A program made the position numbers and the translations under genes. From the NCBI GenBank assembly GCA_963721435.1, contig CAVRJC010000012.1, positions 930,001 to 994,000 on the forward strand: a DNA stretch of 64,000 bases. Reading direction: 5' to 3'. Source of the DNA: CAVRJC01 sp963721435. GTDB lineage: Bacteria > Actinomycetota > Acidimicrobiia > IMCC26256 > DASPTH01. Positions 54,580-63,183 of this stretch are shown one piece after another; position 1 is the stretch's first letter, and each line of letters starts with the position of its first letter. The notes under the pieces are model-generated. The model had not been told where the DNA came from. It worked only from the letters and a program-made list of their open reading frames with translations, and did no database searches.

Positions 54580-55857
54580 ATGTTGACCCACGAAGAGAAC
54601 GAGCGGTTGACGCGCATCGACGGCGACGCGCCGATGGGCGAGCTCATGCGGGAGCACTGCTGGATCCCCGCGGTGCTCTCGGTCCAACTCCTCGCCGACG
54701 GCGCGCCGCGCCGCGTTCGCCTCGTCGGCAAGGACTACGTCGCCTTCCGTGACAGCAACGGTGAGGTCGGCTTCCTGGACGAGGGCTGCCCGCACCGCAA
54801 CGCGTCGCTCGTGCTCGCGCGCAACGAGGAATGTGGGCTGCGCTGCATCTTCCACGGCTGGAAGGTCGACGTCACCGGCCAGGTGGTCGACGCGCCCACC
54901 CACAGCCCGAACCCCGAGGCGTTCGCAGCCAAGATCACGACCCGTCGCTACCCCACGGTCGAGGGCGGCGGCCTCGTCTGGGTGTGGCTCGGCGAGCGCG
55001 AGGCGCCGCCCTTCCCGCACCTGCCCTTCACGATGCTGCCGGACAGCCACGTGTGGGTCACCGCGACGAACTGCGCGTGCAACTGGCTACAGGGTGTCGA
55101 AGCGACGCTCGACACCGCGCACATCGGCACGTTGCACAAGGCGTACATCGAGGCCTACTCCGAAGCCGACGCGGGAAGCTCCATCAAGAACTCGCTCGAT
55201 TCCCTCGCGCCTCGCTACGACGTCGAGCACACCACGTACGGCCTCGACGCCATCGGTACGCGTCCGATGCCGGATGGCAGCGCGTACGTGCGCACCACCA
55301 AGTACGTGGTTCCGTTCGTGAGCCTCGTGCCGGGCTCTCCCGGTTCGGCGGGCGGTGACGTCGACGGCGTGATCTTCATCGTGTCGCCGGTCGACGACAC
55401 CCATCACGTGCTGTTCTTCGGCTTCTGGTCGGTCACGCGCGAGATCAACGACGGGCTCTACCTCGGCGTGCCGCCCGCGCAGCAGTCGATCGTCGGTGAC
55501 CGGCCCTTCGACGTGAACAACTTCGGTGGGTTCTCGGGGGGCCGCGACGAGAACTGGGGCCAGAACCGTGAGGCCATGCAGCACGGGCACTTCAGCGGCT
55601 TCACGGGGAACCTCCTGCAGGAGGACACCGTCACTCAGCTCAGCATGGGGCCGATCGTCGACCGCACGAAGGAGCACCTCTCGAGCAGCGATGTCGCGAT
55701 CATCCACGCTCGCCGGGTGCTGCTGGACGCGCTCGACAACGTCGCGGCCGGCAAGGCGCCCGTGGGCCCGGGGCCGGCGGCCGACCACCTCGACGTGGTC
55801 CCCACCGACGTCGTCGTCCCACCGGAGCAGCCCAAAGAGGCGGTGAGCGCGAGGTAG
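54580..55857 (+). CDS. Rieske (2Fe-2S) ring-hydroxylating oxygenase, large-subunit type
   Basis: A 425-residue oxygenase. The Rieske motif is CPHRNASLVLARNEECGLRCIFHGW (split here as CPHRN … CIFHGW). The catalytic mononuclear iron triad is suggested by EATLDTAHIGTLHK. It resembles phthalate/vanillate-type oxygenases of the 3-ketosteroid or aromatic class. No reductase or ferredoxin partner is nearby, so the electron donor is unknown. Confidence 0.85.
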   Translation: MLTHEENERLTRIDGDAPMGELMREHCWIPAVLSVQLLADGAPRRVRLVGKDYVAFRDSNGEVGFLDEGCPHRNASLVLARNEECGLRCIFHGWKVDVTGQVVDAPTHSPNPEAFAAKITTRRYPTVEGGGLVWVWLGEREAPPFPHLPFTMLPDSHVWVTATNCACNWLQGVEATLDTAHIGTLHKAYIEAYSEADAGSSIKNSLDSLAPRYDVEHTTYGLDAIGTRPMPDGSAYVRTTKYVVPFVSLVPGSPGSAGGDVDGVIFIVSPVDDTHHVLFFGFWSVTREINDGLYLGVPPAQQSIVGDRPFDVNNFGGFSGGRDENWGQNREAMQHGHFSGFTGNLLQEDTVTQLSMGPIVDRTKEHLSSSDVAIIHARRVLLDALDNVAAGKAPVGPGPAADHLDVVPTDVVVPPEQPKEAVSAR

Positions 55858-55917
55858 CGGCTATCGTCCGCACTACCGCCGGGAGCCGTGTGTGCCCTGG
55901 ACGGTGGAGGTAGCGAG

Positions 55918-56805
55918 ATGACCGCTTCTCGTCCTGTCAGCGCGCCTGACGTCATGGCGCGTAAGGGTGGCGAGGAACCGCTCGTGATGGTCACGGCCTA
56001 CGACGCGCCGTCGGCGCGGGCCGTCGACGAAGCGGGTGTCGACATGATCCTCGTCGGCGACTCTGTCGCGATGGTCGTGCTCGGGTACGACGACACCCTC
56101 CACGTCACCGTCGACGACATGGCGCACCACACCGCGGCCGTCGCGCGCACCAAGCCACGCGCATTCCTCGTCGCCGACCTCCCGTGGATGAGCTACCACC
56201 TGTCGCGCGACGACACCGTCCGCAACGCCGCGCAGCTCGTGCGAGCGGGCGCGGGCGCGGTGAAGCTCGAGGGCGGCCGCAAGCGGCTCGACGCGGTCCA
56301 CGCGATCCTCGACGCCGAGATCCCGGTGATGGGTCACCTCGGCCTCACGCCGCAGTCCGTGAACGCGTTCGGTGGGTTCAAGGTGCAGGGCAAGACGCTC
56401 GATGCGGCTCGCGTGATCGTCGACGACGCGATCGCGCTCGCCGACGCCGGGTGCTTCGCGCTGGTGCTCGAGTGCGTGCCCGACGCCGTCGCGCGCATGG
56501 TCACCGACGCGGTCCCGGTGCCGACCATCGGCATCGGCGCGGGCCGGCACTGCGACGGCCAGGTCCTCGTGTACCACGACATCCTCGGGTTCGAGAACCG
56601 CGTGCGACCCCGCTTCGTCCGCCGTTACGCAAACCTCCACGACGACGCAACCGACGCGATCGCGCGCTTTGCCGACGACGTGCGAGCGGGCCGGTTCCCG
56701 TCGAGTGACGAGACGTATCACGCGTCCGAGAACGTCAGCGAGGCGCTGGGCCTCTACGGCTCCGCGGCCGAGGAGCGCGTGGGAGCCGATACCGTCAACG
56801 CGTGA
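55918..56805 (+). CDS. panB: 3-methyl-2-oxobutanoate hydroxymethyltransferase
   Basis: A 295-residue first enzyme of pantothenate synthesis. From ATG at 55918, family motifs are MVTAYDAPSARAVDEAG, LVGDSVAMVVLGY, GAVKLEGG, MGHLGLTPQSVNAFGGFKVQGK, VLECVP and IGIGAGRHCDGQVLVYHDILG. A longer open frame to 55888 is possible. The stop overlaps the DUF192 start by GTGA. Confidence 0.96.
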   Translation: MTASRPVSAPDVMARKGGEEPLVMVTAYDAPSARAVDEAGVDMILVGDSVAMVVLGYDDTLHVTVDDMAHHTAAVARTKPRAFLVADLPWMSYHLSRDDTVRNAAQLVRAGAGAVKLEGGRKRLDAVHAILDAEIPVMGHLGLTPQSVNAFGGFKVQGKTLDAARVIVDDAIALADAGCFALVLECVPDAVARMVTDAVPVPTIGIGAGRHCDGQVLVYHDILGFENRVRPRFVRRYANLHDDATDAIARFADDVRAGRFPSSDETYHASENVSEALGLYGSAAEERVGADTVNA

Positions 56806-57332
56806 CCAATCGCCGCTGGGTGGCCGTCGCGCTCATCGCGGTCGGCGCGGTCGCCGCGGTTGTCGGCGTGGTGAAGCTGCTCTCCGACTCCTCCTCCGAC
56901 GCAACGGGCGGCGGCACGGGAACGGTCGCGAGCGCGATCGCGGGTGCCGGGCCCGCGACGGATCCGTTCCCCGAGCTCACGGCCGTGCGGCTCGCGGTGG
57001 GCGACCGGTGCATGCGGATGGTGGTCGCCGACTCACTCGACGAGCGGGTGGCGGGACTGCGCCAACGCCGCGACATCGGCGGCTACGACGGCATGCTCTT
57101 CGTGTTCGACGGCGCGACCGACGTGGGCTTCACGATGTCGACGGTGCCGGTACCACTCGACATCGCGTTCTACGACGCGAACGGGAAGCTGGTGTCGGCC
57201 CGCCACATGAAGCCGTGCGCCAAGGTGGAGGACCAGTGCCCCGTGTACCGCTCCGAGGAGCAGTTCACGTACGCGCTCGAGACGCTGAAGGGCAAGCTCC
57301 CCTCGGGCGCGCTCTCGACGTGTCCGTCCTGA
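56802..57332 (+). CDS. DUF192 family protein, membrane-anchored
   Basis: A 176-residue protein, GTG start overlapping panB. An N-terminal hydrophobic anchor (RRWVAVALIAVGAVAAVVGVV) is followed by a linker and the DUF192 domain (about 65-170) with LDERVAGLRQRRDI, DGMLFVFDGATDVGFTMSTVPVPLDIAFYD. Unknown function; translationally coupled to panB. Confidence 0.85.
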   Translation: MTNRRWVAVALIAVGAVAAVVGVVKLLSDSSSDATGGGTGTVASAIAGAGPATDPFPELTAVRLAVGDRCMRMVVADSLDERVAGLRQRRDIGGYDGMLFVFDGATDVGFTMSTVPVPLDIAFYDANGKLVSARHMKPCAKVEDQCPVYRSEEQFTYALETLKGKLPSGALSTCPS

Positions 57333-57559
57333 TCGGTCCTGGCCCTGACCCGGGCCCGTCCCGACCCTGGATAACTGTCACAGCCCACTTGTACGATCGC
57401 CCTCGATAGATCACGTCGAAGTTGCCCTGCTAGCCTCGACGGGCTTGGTCTTCTCTCGCGAGGGAGGGCCGGGTCCAATCGAATCCTGCGCCCGCAACCG
57501 CCAGCGCGGTCCCACGGTCGCCCGCAGCACGAGCTGCGGTCCGAAGGAGGTACCGGCCC
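57333..57559. promoter_or_regulatory. Leader of the rpsF-ssb-rpsR-rplI operon
   Basis: 227 bp without a gene between DUF192 and rpsF. It presumably holds the operon promoter. A GGAGG ribosome-binding site precedes the rpsF ATG by 8 nt. No clear -35/-10 pair or S6:S18 leader structure could be assigned by eye. Confidence 0.45.
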
Positions 57560-57874
57560 ATGAGGCCGTACGAGGTCATGGTCATCTTCGACGCGGATCT
57601 GGAAGAGGAGACGATCCGGTCCGCGGTCGACCGCTACACCCAGCTGATCCAGTCGAAGGGCGCCGAGCTCGGCCCCGTCGACTACTGGGGCAAGCGACGA
57701 TTCGCCTACGAGCTCAAGCACCGCTGGGAGGGCTACTACGTGGTCCTCCAGGCGAAGGCCGAGCCCGCGGCGATGGAAGAGCTGCACCGGGTGCTCTCCC
57801 TCGCTGACGAAGTCATGCGCCACAAGGTTCTCCGGATTCCCGAGCAGGTCTACGGGAAGCTGGGGAGCGCGTGA
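57560..57874 (+). CDS. rpsF: 30S ribosomal protein S6
   Basis: A 104-residue S6 starting MRPYEVMVIFDADLEEETI. Family features are DYWGKRRFAYELKHRWEGYYVVLQ and the end EVMRHKVLRIPEQV. Binds 16S rRNA together with S18, encoded two genes downstream. First gene of the conserved rpsF-ssb-rpsR-rplI operon. Confidence 0.97.
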   Translation: MRPYEVMVIFDADLEEETIRSAVDRYTQLIQSKGAELGPVDYWGKRRFAYELKHRWEGYYVVLQAKAEPAAMEELHRVLSLADEVMRHKVLRIPEQVYGKLGSA

Positions 57875-57902
57875 CCGGCGCGTAGAGCATCAGGAGGAAG
57901 CA

Positions 57903-58394
57903 ATGCCCGACAGCACAGTCACCATCGTCGGAAATCTCACGCGGGATCCCGAGATCCGGTACACGGCAGGCGGCGCCGCCAAGGCGTCGTTCGGCATGGC
58001 CGTGAGCCGCCGCTGGCAGAACCGCCAGTCCCAGGAATGGGAGGAGCAGACGAGCTTCTTCAACGTCGTCTGCTGGCGTGAGATGGCCGAGAACGTCACC
58101 GAGTCACTGGGCAAGGGCTCGCGCGTCGTCGTCACGGGCCGGCTCGAGCAGCGCAGCTGGGAGACCGAGAACGGCGAGAAGCGCAGCGTGGTCGAGATCG
58201 TCGCCGACGAGGTCGGCCCGAGCCTGCGCTGGGCGACCGCCCAGGTCACCCGCAACGAGCGTCGCGGCGGCGGCGGCGGCGACTTCGGCGGTGGCGGCGG
58301 CGGTGGCGGCCGCGACGGCGGCGGAATGGGTGGAGGTGGGGGCGGTGGTGCTCCCGCCCCCGACAACGACGACTTCGGCGAGGAGCCTTTCTGA
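57903..58394 (+). CDS. ssb: Single-stranded DNA-binding protein
   Basis: A 163-residue SSB. The OB fold (1-115) shows VTIVGNLTRDPEIRYT, FFNVVCWREMAENV and GSRVVVTGRLEQRSWE. A Gly-rich linker follows (about 120-155), and the acidic tip DNDDFGEEPF recruits partner proteins. It overlaps rpsR by 1 nt. Confidence 0.97.
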   Translation: MPDSTVTIVGNLTRDPEIRYTAGGAAKASFGMAVSRRWQNRQSQEWEEQTSFFNVVCWREMAENVTESLGKGSRVVVTGRLEQRSWETENGEKRSVVEIVADEVGPSLRWATAQVTRNERRGGGGGDFGGGGGGGGRDGGGMGGGGGGGAPAPDNDDFGEEPF

Positions 58395-58900
58395 TGGCAC
58401 GTGACCGGCGCAGCACCAGCAAGAGCGCCGCGGCAGACCGACGTCGGCCGCAGAAGAAGAAGGTGTCGATTCTCAACACCGAGAGCGTCACCTACATCGA
58501 CTACAAGGACGTGAACCTGCTCCGGCGGTTCATGTCGGAGCGCGCCAAGATCCGCGCCCGCCGTGTCACCGGCAACTCGACGCAGCAGCAGCGTGAGGTC
58601 GCGCGTGCGATCCGCGTCGCCCGCGAGATGGCGTTGCTTCCCTACAGCGTTCGTCAGGTCACGCAGCGCAAGGGCGGACGACGCGAGCGCGGCGACCGCG
58701 ACGACCGCGAGCTCCGTGAGATGCCCGTGCCGCCCACCGGCACCGGGTTCGACCGCAGCGGTGGTGCCGAGCGCGAGGAGATCCTCGACGAGTTCGTCGT
58801 GGCCGTCGACGAGACCGGTGAGCCGGTCGCGGCCGAGGTGATCGACGACGTCGAGATCGACGACGTGGACGCCGGTGCCGCCGGTGAGGAGGAAGCATGA
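58394..58900 (+). CDS. rpsR: 30S ribosomal protein S18 with acidic C-terminal extension
   Basis: A 168-residue protein, about twice the usual S18 length. Residues about 20-95 are S18 (VTYIDYKDVNLLRRFMSERAKIRARRVTGNSTQQQREVARAIRVAREMALLPY). The tail from about 96 is first basic (GGRRERGDRDDRELR), then acidic (EVIDDVEIDDVDAGAAGEEEA). The extension continues in the same frame to an ATGA overlap with rplI, so it is probably genuine. Confidence 0.94.
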   Translation: MARDRRSTSKSAAADRRRPQKKKVSILNTESVTYIDYKDVNLLRRFMSERAKIRARRVTGNSTQQQREVARAIRVAREMALLPYSVRQVTQRKGGRRERGDRDDRELREMPVPPTGTGFDRSGGAEREEILDEFVVAVDETGEPVAAEVIDDVEIDDVDAGAAGEEEA

Positions 58901-59343
58901 GGGTCGTCCTCCGAGACGATGTCGAGAGCCTGGGCAAGAAGGGCGATCTCGTCGACGTTGCCGACGGCTACGCGCGGAACTACCTCGTGCCGCGTGGGCT
59001 CGCGATGAAGGCGACGCGTGGTGTGGTCGCGCAGGCCGAGTCGATGCGCCGCAACCGTGACGCGCGTGAGGTGCGTGACCGCCAGGCGGCCGAGGCGTTG
59101 GTGCCGCAGTTGGCGGCGAAGCGGGTCGAGGTGAAGGCACGTGCGGGCGAGGGCGGCAAGCTCTTCGGCTCGGTCACCACGGCCGACATCGTCGCCGCGG
59201 TGCTGGAGCAGACGGGTGTGACGCTCGATCGTCGCAACGTCACGCTCGAAGAGCCGATCCGGGAGCTCGGGTCGGTCGAGGTCGCGGTGAAGTTGGACGC
59301 CGGGGTCGAGGCGACCGTTGGCGTCGACGTGATTTCTGAGTAG
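58897..59343 (+). CDS. rplI: 50S ribosomal protein L9
   Basis: A 148-residue L9. The N-terminal RNA-binding domain is MRVVLRDDVESLGKKGDLVDVADGYARNYLVPRGLA with the family signature. A linking helix and C-terminal domain (AGEGGKLFGSVTTADIVAAV) follow. Overlaps rpsR by 4 nt. Precedes dnaB by 239 bp. Confidence 0.97.
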   Translation: MRVVLRDDVESLGKKGDLVDVADGYARNYLVPRGLAMKATRGVVAQAESMRRNRDAREVRDRQAAEALVPQLAAKRVEVKARAGEGGKLFGSVTTADIVAAVLEQTGVTLDRRNVTLEEPIRELGSVEVAVKLDAGVEATVGVDVISE

Positions 59344-59582
59344 TTCCGGCTCCTCACTCCGAGTCGGCGTCGGGTCGCACGCTGGACTTCGTCCAAGCGT
59401 GCTTCGGCAGGTCGCGGGGTGGTTGGCGTAGCTGTCACACCCCTCTGGTTGGGTGACTGGATGGAACGCTGCGTCGTCCACAGGGGTGGGGAGAAATCGG
59501 GGCCGTATCCCCAGGGAAGACACAGGGGAATGCCACTACCGATCCACAGGGCTGACCCTGCATGCTGCATGGCTCGCGTGTC

Positions 59583-60983
59583 ATGAGCGGGGCCGGGGTC
59601 CAGGCGGGAGGGGCAGTGGTACAGACGATCGAGTCGGCGCGCAGGCGGCCGGCAGGGGGGCGCATACCGCCGCACAACATCGAGGCGGAGGAGTCGCTCC
59701 TCGGCGCGATGTTGCTGTCGCGGGATGCGATCGTGGCGGCGGTCGAGGCGCGGGTCGAGGCGAACGACTTCTACAAGCCCGCGCACGGTCACGTCTTCGA
59801 CGCGGTCATGGGCTTGTACGGCCAGGGCGAGCCGGCCGATCCGGTGACGGTGGCCGAAGAGCTGCGGCGCGCCGATCTGCTCGACTTCGTCGGCGGCCGC
59901 GCCACGCTGCTGTCGATCCAGGCGGGCACGCCGGCCTCGGCGAACGCGAGTCACTACGCGCGGATCGTCAACGAGCTCGCGCTGCTGCGCCGGCTGATCG
60001 CGGTCGCGGGTGACATCACCGAGATGGGGTACGACGTCCCCGACGACGTCACGGAGACGCTCGACCGCGCGGAGTCGCTCGTGTTCGAGGTCGCGGAGCG
60101 GCGCGTCACCGACACGATGGTCGGCATCCACGACGCGCTCCAGGACACCCTCGACAACCTCGAGAGCCGCTACGGCGACGACAGCGATCTCGTGGGCGTG
60201 CCCACGGGCTACCACGAGGTCGACCGCATCCTCTACGGGCTCCAGCCGTCGAACCTCGTGATCCTCGCGGCGCGGCCGGGCATGGGCAAGACCAGCCTTG
60301 CGCTCGGCATGGCGCGCAACGTGGCCACCCAGACCGGCCGGCCGGTCGTGTTCTTCTCGATGGAGATGGGCACGCTCGAGCTCACGAAGCGCCTGCTCGC
60401 GATGGAAGGCAACGTCGAGGCCAGCCGCCTGTGGACGGGCAAGCTGCGCGAAGAAGACTGGACGCGCGTCGCGCACGCGGTCGGTCGGCTCGGCGACGCG
60501 AAGTTGTTCATCGACGACAACCCGCACTGCACGATCATGGAGATGCGCGCCAAGTGCCGGCGCATGCGCGCCCGTCACGGTGATCTCGCGCTCGTGCTCG
60601 TCGACTACATCCAGCTGATGACGCCGAGCACCACGCGTCGCATGGAGAACCGCCAGGTCGAGGTGTCGGAGATCTCGCGTGGCCTGAAGATCCTCGCCCG
60701 CGAGCTCGACTGTCCCGTCGTCGCGCTCTCGCAGCTGAACCGCCAGGTCGAGTACCGCCAGGACAAGCGCCCGATGCTGGCCGACCTCCGTGAGTCGGGG
60801 GGTCTGGAGCAGGACGCCGACGTCGTCGCCTTCATCTACCGCGACGACGTCTACAACCCCGAGTCCGACGACCGCGGCAAGGCCGAGGTCATCATCGCCA
60901 AGCACCGCAACGGGCCCACGGGCAAGGCCGAGCTCGCGTTCCGTCCCGACCGCGCCGAGTTCGTCGACATGGCGCGCGACTAA
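59583..60983 (+). CDS. dnaB: Replicative DNA helicase DnaB
   Basis: About 466 residues from ATG at 59583 (MSGAGVQAGG); ATG at 59562 also possible. The N-terminal domain is PPHNIEAEESLLGAMLLSRDAI. The RecA-fold has Walker A LAARPGMGKTSLALGMA, FFSMEMGTLELTKRLLA, Walker B LVLVDYIQLM and ALSQLNRQVEYR. No intein is present, unlike in some mycobacteria. Its loader DciA lies at 26.9 kb. The stop overlaps the next gene on the minus strand (CTAA). Confidence 0.96.
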   Translation: MSGAGVQAGGAVVQTIESARRRPAGGRIPPHNIEAEESLLGAMLLSRDAIVAAVEARVEANDFYKPAHGHVFDAVMGLYGQGEPADPVTVAEELRRADLLDFVGGRATLLSIQAGTPASANASHYARIVNELALLRRLIAVAGDITEMGYDVPDDVTETLDRAESLVFEVAERRVTDTMVGIHDALQDTLDNLESRYGDDSDLVGVPTGYHEVDRILYGLQPSNLVILAARPGMGKTSLALGMARNVATQTGRPVVFFSMEMGTLELTKRLLAMEGNVEASRLWTGKLREEDWTRVAHAVGRLGDAKLFIDDNPHCTIMEMRAKCRRMRARHGDLALVLVDYIQLMTPSTTRRMENRQVEVSEISRGLKILARELDCPVVALSQLNRQVEYRQDKRPMLADLRESGGLEQDADVVAFIYRDDVYNPESDDRGKAEVIIAKHRNGPTGKAELAFRPDRAEFVDMARD

Positions 60984-61565
60984 CCCGACCCGGCTCCGTG
61001 CCCGAACGGGACGTCGGCGCCCACCCGGTCGGGCACCACGTGGTCGATGCCGTCGAGCAGCTCGTCGAGGTCGGGCCACCAGCGCCCGGCCCCGAGGCGC
61101 GCCAGCGCCACTTCCGCGTCGCCCGCGGCGACCGGGACGACCCGCACGGGCGCGGCGCTGTGGAGCACCCCGAGGTACCAGTGGCGGCGCGTCGGGCCCC
61201 ACGTCTCGGCGTCGAGCACCAGGTAGTAGTCGGGGAGCTCGATCGAGGCCGGGCGCCAACGCGCGAGCGTCTCGCTCACCGCGACCTCGAGCTCACCGCG
61301 CGGCCCGTGCTCGTCGTACAGCCGCACCCACGCGTCGGCAACGGCCGCGAGCGGGTCGGCGTCGTGCACGAAGTACGGCGCGTGGGCAGCGCGCGGCGTC
61401 GTTCCACGCCGCGACCGCGCGATCGAGGGAAGGGTCGTCCGGCACCACCACGAGCCCGACCACGTTCGCCGCGTACCCGAGCCGTTCGACGCACGCGCGG
61501 GTCGTCTCGGGATCACCTACGACCGCGACCACGGTGGTCGACGTCCGGCGGGCGGTGGCGCGCAT
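60980..61565 (-). CDS. Hypothetical protein downstream of nucS, one frameshift
   Basis: From ATG at 61565 (MRATARRTSTTVVAVVGDPETTRACVERLGYAANV, given partially) the frame breaks near 61395, before AHAPYFVHDADPLAAVADAWVRLYDE. One inserted base gives 194 residues. It has alternating strand/helix pattern with LPDYYLVLDAETWGPTRRHWYLGVLHS. The C-terminus VPFGHGAGSG is encoded by the interspersed repeat. No family recognised. It follows nucS by 13 bp and converges with dnaB. Confidence 0.6.
60992..61011 (+). repeat. Interspersed repeat at the end of the gene opposite dnaB
   Basis: GGCTCCGTGCCCGAACGGGA 9 bp after the dnaB stop; encodes VPFGHGAG at the C-terminus of the minus-strand gene. Confidence 0.85.
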
Positions 61566-61578
61566 CGCGGCTGCGTCC

Positions 61579-62238
61579 TCAGAACAGCCGGAGGTCGACG
61601 GGCACGCCGGCGCGCAGCTCCTCGAGGTCGATCTCGACGCACTCGATGCCCCGGCTGAGCGCGAACACACGCGCTTGGGGCTTGATGCGGGTGGCGACGA
61701 ACATCCCGCGGGTTGGCGCGAGGTTGGCGTCGAGGTCGAGGCGCTCCTGGTAGCGCAGCAGCTGCTCGACGCCCGCGATCTCGCCCACTCGCTTCACCTC
61801 GATCACGACCGCGGCGCCGTCGCCGTCGCGGCACAGGAGGTCGACGGGGCCGATGTCGGTCGGGTACTCACGACGCACGAGCAGGAGGTCGTCACGCAGC
61901 GCCGCCACCCGCTTGGCGATCAGCTCCTGCAGCTCCGCCTCGACCCCGTCCTTGTGCAGGCCGGGATCGTCGCCGAGGTCGACGGTGTAGTCGTGCACGA
62001 TCTCGTGGAGCTCGATGGTCAGCTTCTCGCCGCCAGGGTTCGTCGCCACCAGCTGGCTGTCCTGCTCCCGGACCGTGCACGGCGGCGTCATCCAGTTGAG
62101 TGGCTTGTAGGCCTTGGCGTCGGCGTGCACCGCGATGGAGCCGTCGGCCTTCAGCATGATGAGGCGCAGCGCGGGCGGCAGGCGCGCGCCGAGGCGTCCC
62201 TCGTACTCGACCGAGCAGTTGGCGACGAGCATGCGCAC
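61579..62238 (-). CDS. nucS: Mismatch-specific endonuclease NucS/EndoMS
   Basis: A 219-residue nuclease that cuts both strands at mismatches, the actinobacterial and archaeal alternative to MutS/MutL. N-terminal DNA-binding/dimer domain contains CSVEYEGRLGARLPPALRLIM and NWMTPPC. The C-terminal catalytic PD-(D/E)xK core is GPVDLLCRDGDGAAVVIEVKRVGEIAGVEQLLRYQE (positions about 130-165), with Asp, Glu and Lys in place. Sequence-only call but motifs are strong. Confidence 0.94.
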   Translation of the reverse strand: MRMLVANCSVEYEGRLGARLPPALRLIMLKADGSIAVHADAKAYKPLNWMTPPCTVREQDSQLVATNPGGEKLTIELHEIVHDYTVDLGDDPGLHKDGVEAELQELIAKRVAALRDDLLLVRREYPTDIGPVDLLCRDGDGAAVVIEVKRVGEIAGVEQLLRYQERLDLDANLAPTRGMFVATRIKPQARVFALSRGIECVEIDLEELRAGVPVDLRLF

Positions 62239-62323
62239 GGCCGCGTTGTACCACAGGTGCGTGCGTGCGGCCGCTCGCGACCTCTACGATGCCGCCCTCG
62301 GAACGAGTGAGAGGGGTTGTCGC

Positions 62324-62855
62324 ATGCTGGTGCTCGGTACCTACGGAAACGATCTCTACAAGGTCGTGCTCGTCTCACACATCTTCTGTGCGATCGTCGG
62401 ATTCGGTGCCGTCTACCTGAATGCGCTGTACGGCAAAGAGGTCCAGAAGCGCCCAGGGCCCGAGGGAGTCGCGGTCTACGACGCGAACTACCAGGTGTCG
62501 AAGGTCGGCGAGTACTTCATCTACGCCGTGTTCCTGCTCGGCCTCGTCGCTCGTGGGGCTCAGCGATCCCGTGTGGAAGTTCTCGCAGACCTGGGTGTGG
62601 CTCGCGATCGTCCTCTATCTCGTCTCGCTCGGCATCTCGCACGGCGTGCTGTTCCCGGCGTTGAAGCGCATGCGGGTGCTGATGGGCGAGATGGTCGCGG
62701 CGGGGCCACCCCAGGGCGGGCCGCCGCCGCAGGTCGCGGAGATGCAAGCACTCGGGAAGCGGGTCGGGGCGGCCGGCGCCACGCTCGACGTGATGGTCGT
62801 CGTGATCCTGGTGTTGATGGTGTTCAAGCCAGGAGTACCCGGCCTCGGTTTCTGA
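62324..62855 (+). CDS. DUF2269-like integral membrane protein, one frameshift
   Basis: From ATG at 62324 (MLVLGTYGNDLYKVVLVSHI). Four hydrophobic segments are seen over both frames: HIFCAIVGFGAVYLNALYG, YFIYAVFLLG, FSQTWVWLAIVLYLVSLGI and the final VMVVVILVLMVFKPG. The frame changes near 62548 (…AVFLLG to SSLVGLSDPVWKF). One inserted base gives 176 residues. Function unknown. Confidence 0.7.
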
Positions 62856-62882
62856 GCACGAGCGCGTCGTACGCTGGCCGCG

Positions 62883-63170
62883 ATGTTGCACCTGGCGGCG
62901 TTCTACGACGAGGTCCTGCGCGAGCTGATCGCGGCGATGGGCGCCGCGCTGCTCTTCGGCAACGCGTACGCACTCGTCAAGCGCGGCCGGGACAAGGAGC
63001 GCATCCGCGCCACCACCGTGGCGCGTGCACGCCCGGGCAGCCCAGTGCGCGGTCAGGCGAATCCGAGCGTGAAGCGCGAGCTTGCGCAGGCGCCGGTCGG
63101 CCGCACGATCGTCTACATGGTGCTCGGCTTCGTGATCATGGTCGCCGGGATCGCGTCACTCACCAACTGA
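62883..63170 (+). CDS. Small membrane protein of unknown function
   Basis: A 95-residue protein (MLHLAAFYDEVLRELIAAMGAALLFGNAYA). Two hydrophobic helices (N-terminal about 10-30 and C-terminal TIVYMVLGFVIMVAGIASL) flank a basic linker (KRGRDKERIRATTVARAR). It lies 27 bp after the DUF2269-like gene and 13 bp before the enoyl-CoA hydratase gene. No family recognised. Confidence 0.6.
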   Translation: MLHLAAFYDEVLRELIAAMGAALLFGNAYALVKRGRDKERIRATTVARARPGSPVRGQANPSVKRELAQAPVGRTIVYMVLGFVIMVAGIASLTN

Positions 63171-63183
63171 GTCGAGTTCGTCG

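Noticed and set aside
58980..61259. A 759-codon minus-strand open frame opposite rplI and dnaB
   Set aside because: Antisense shadow of two well-recognised genes.
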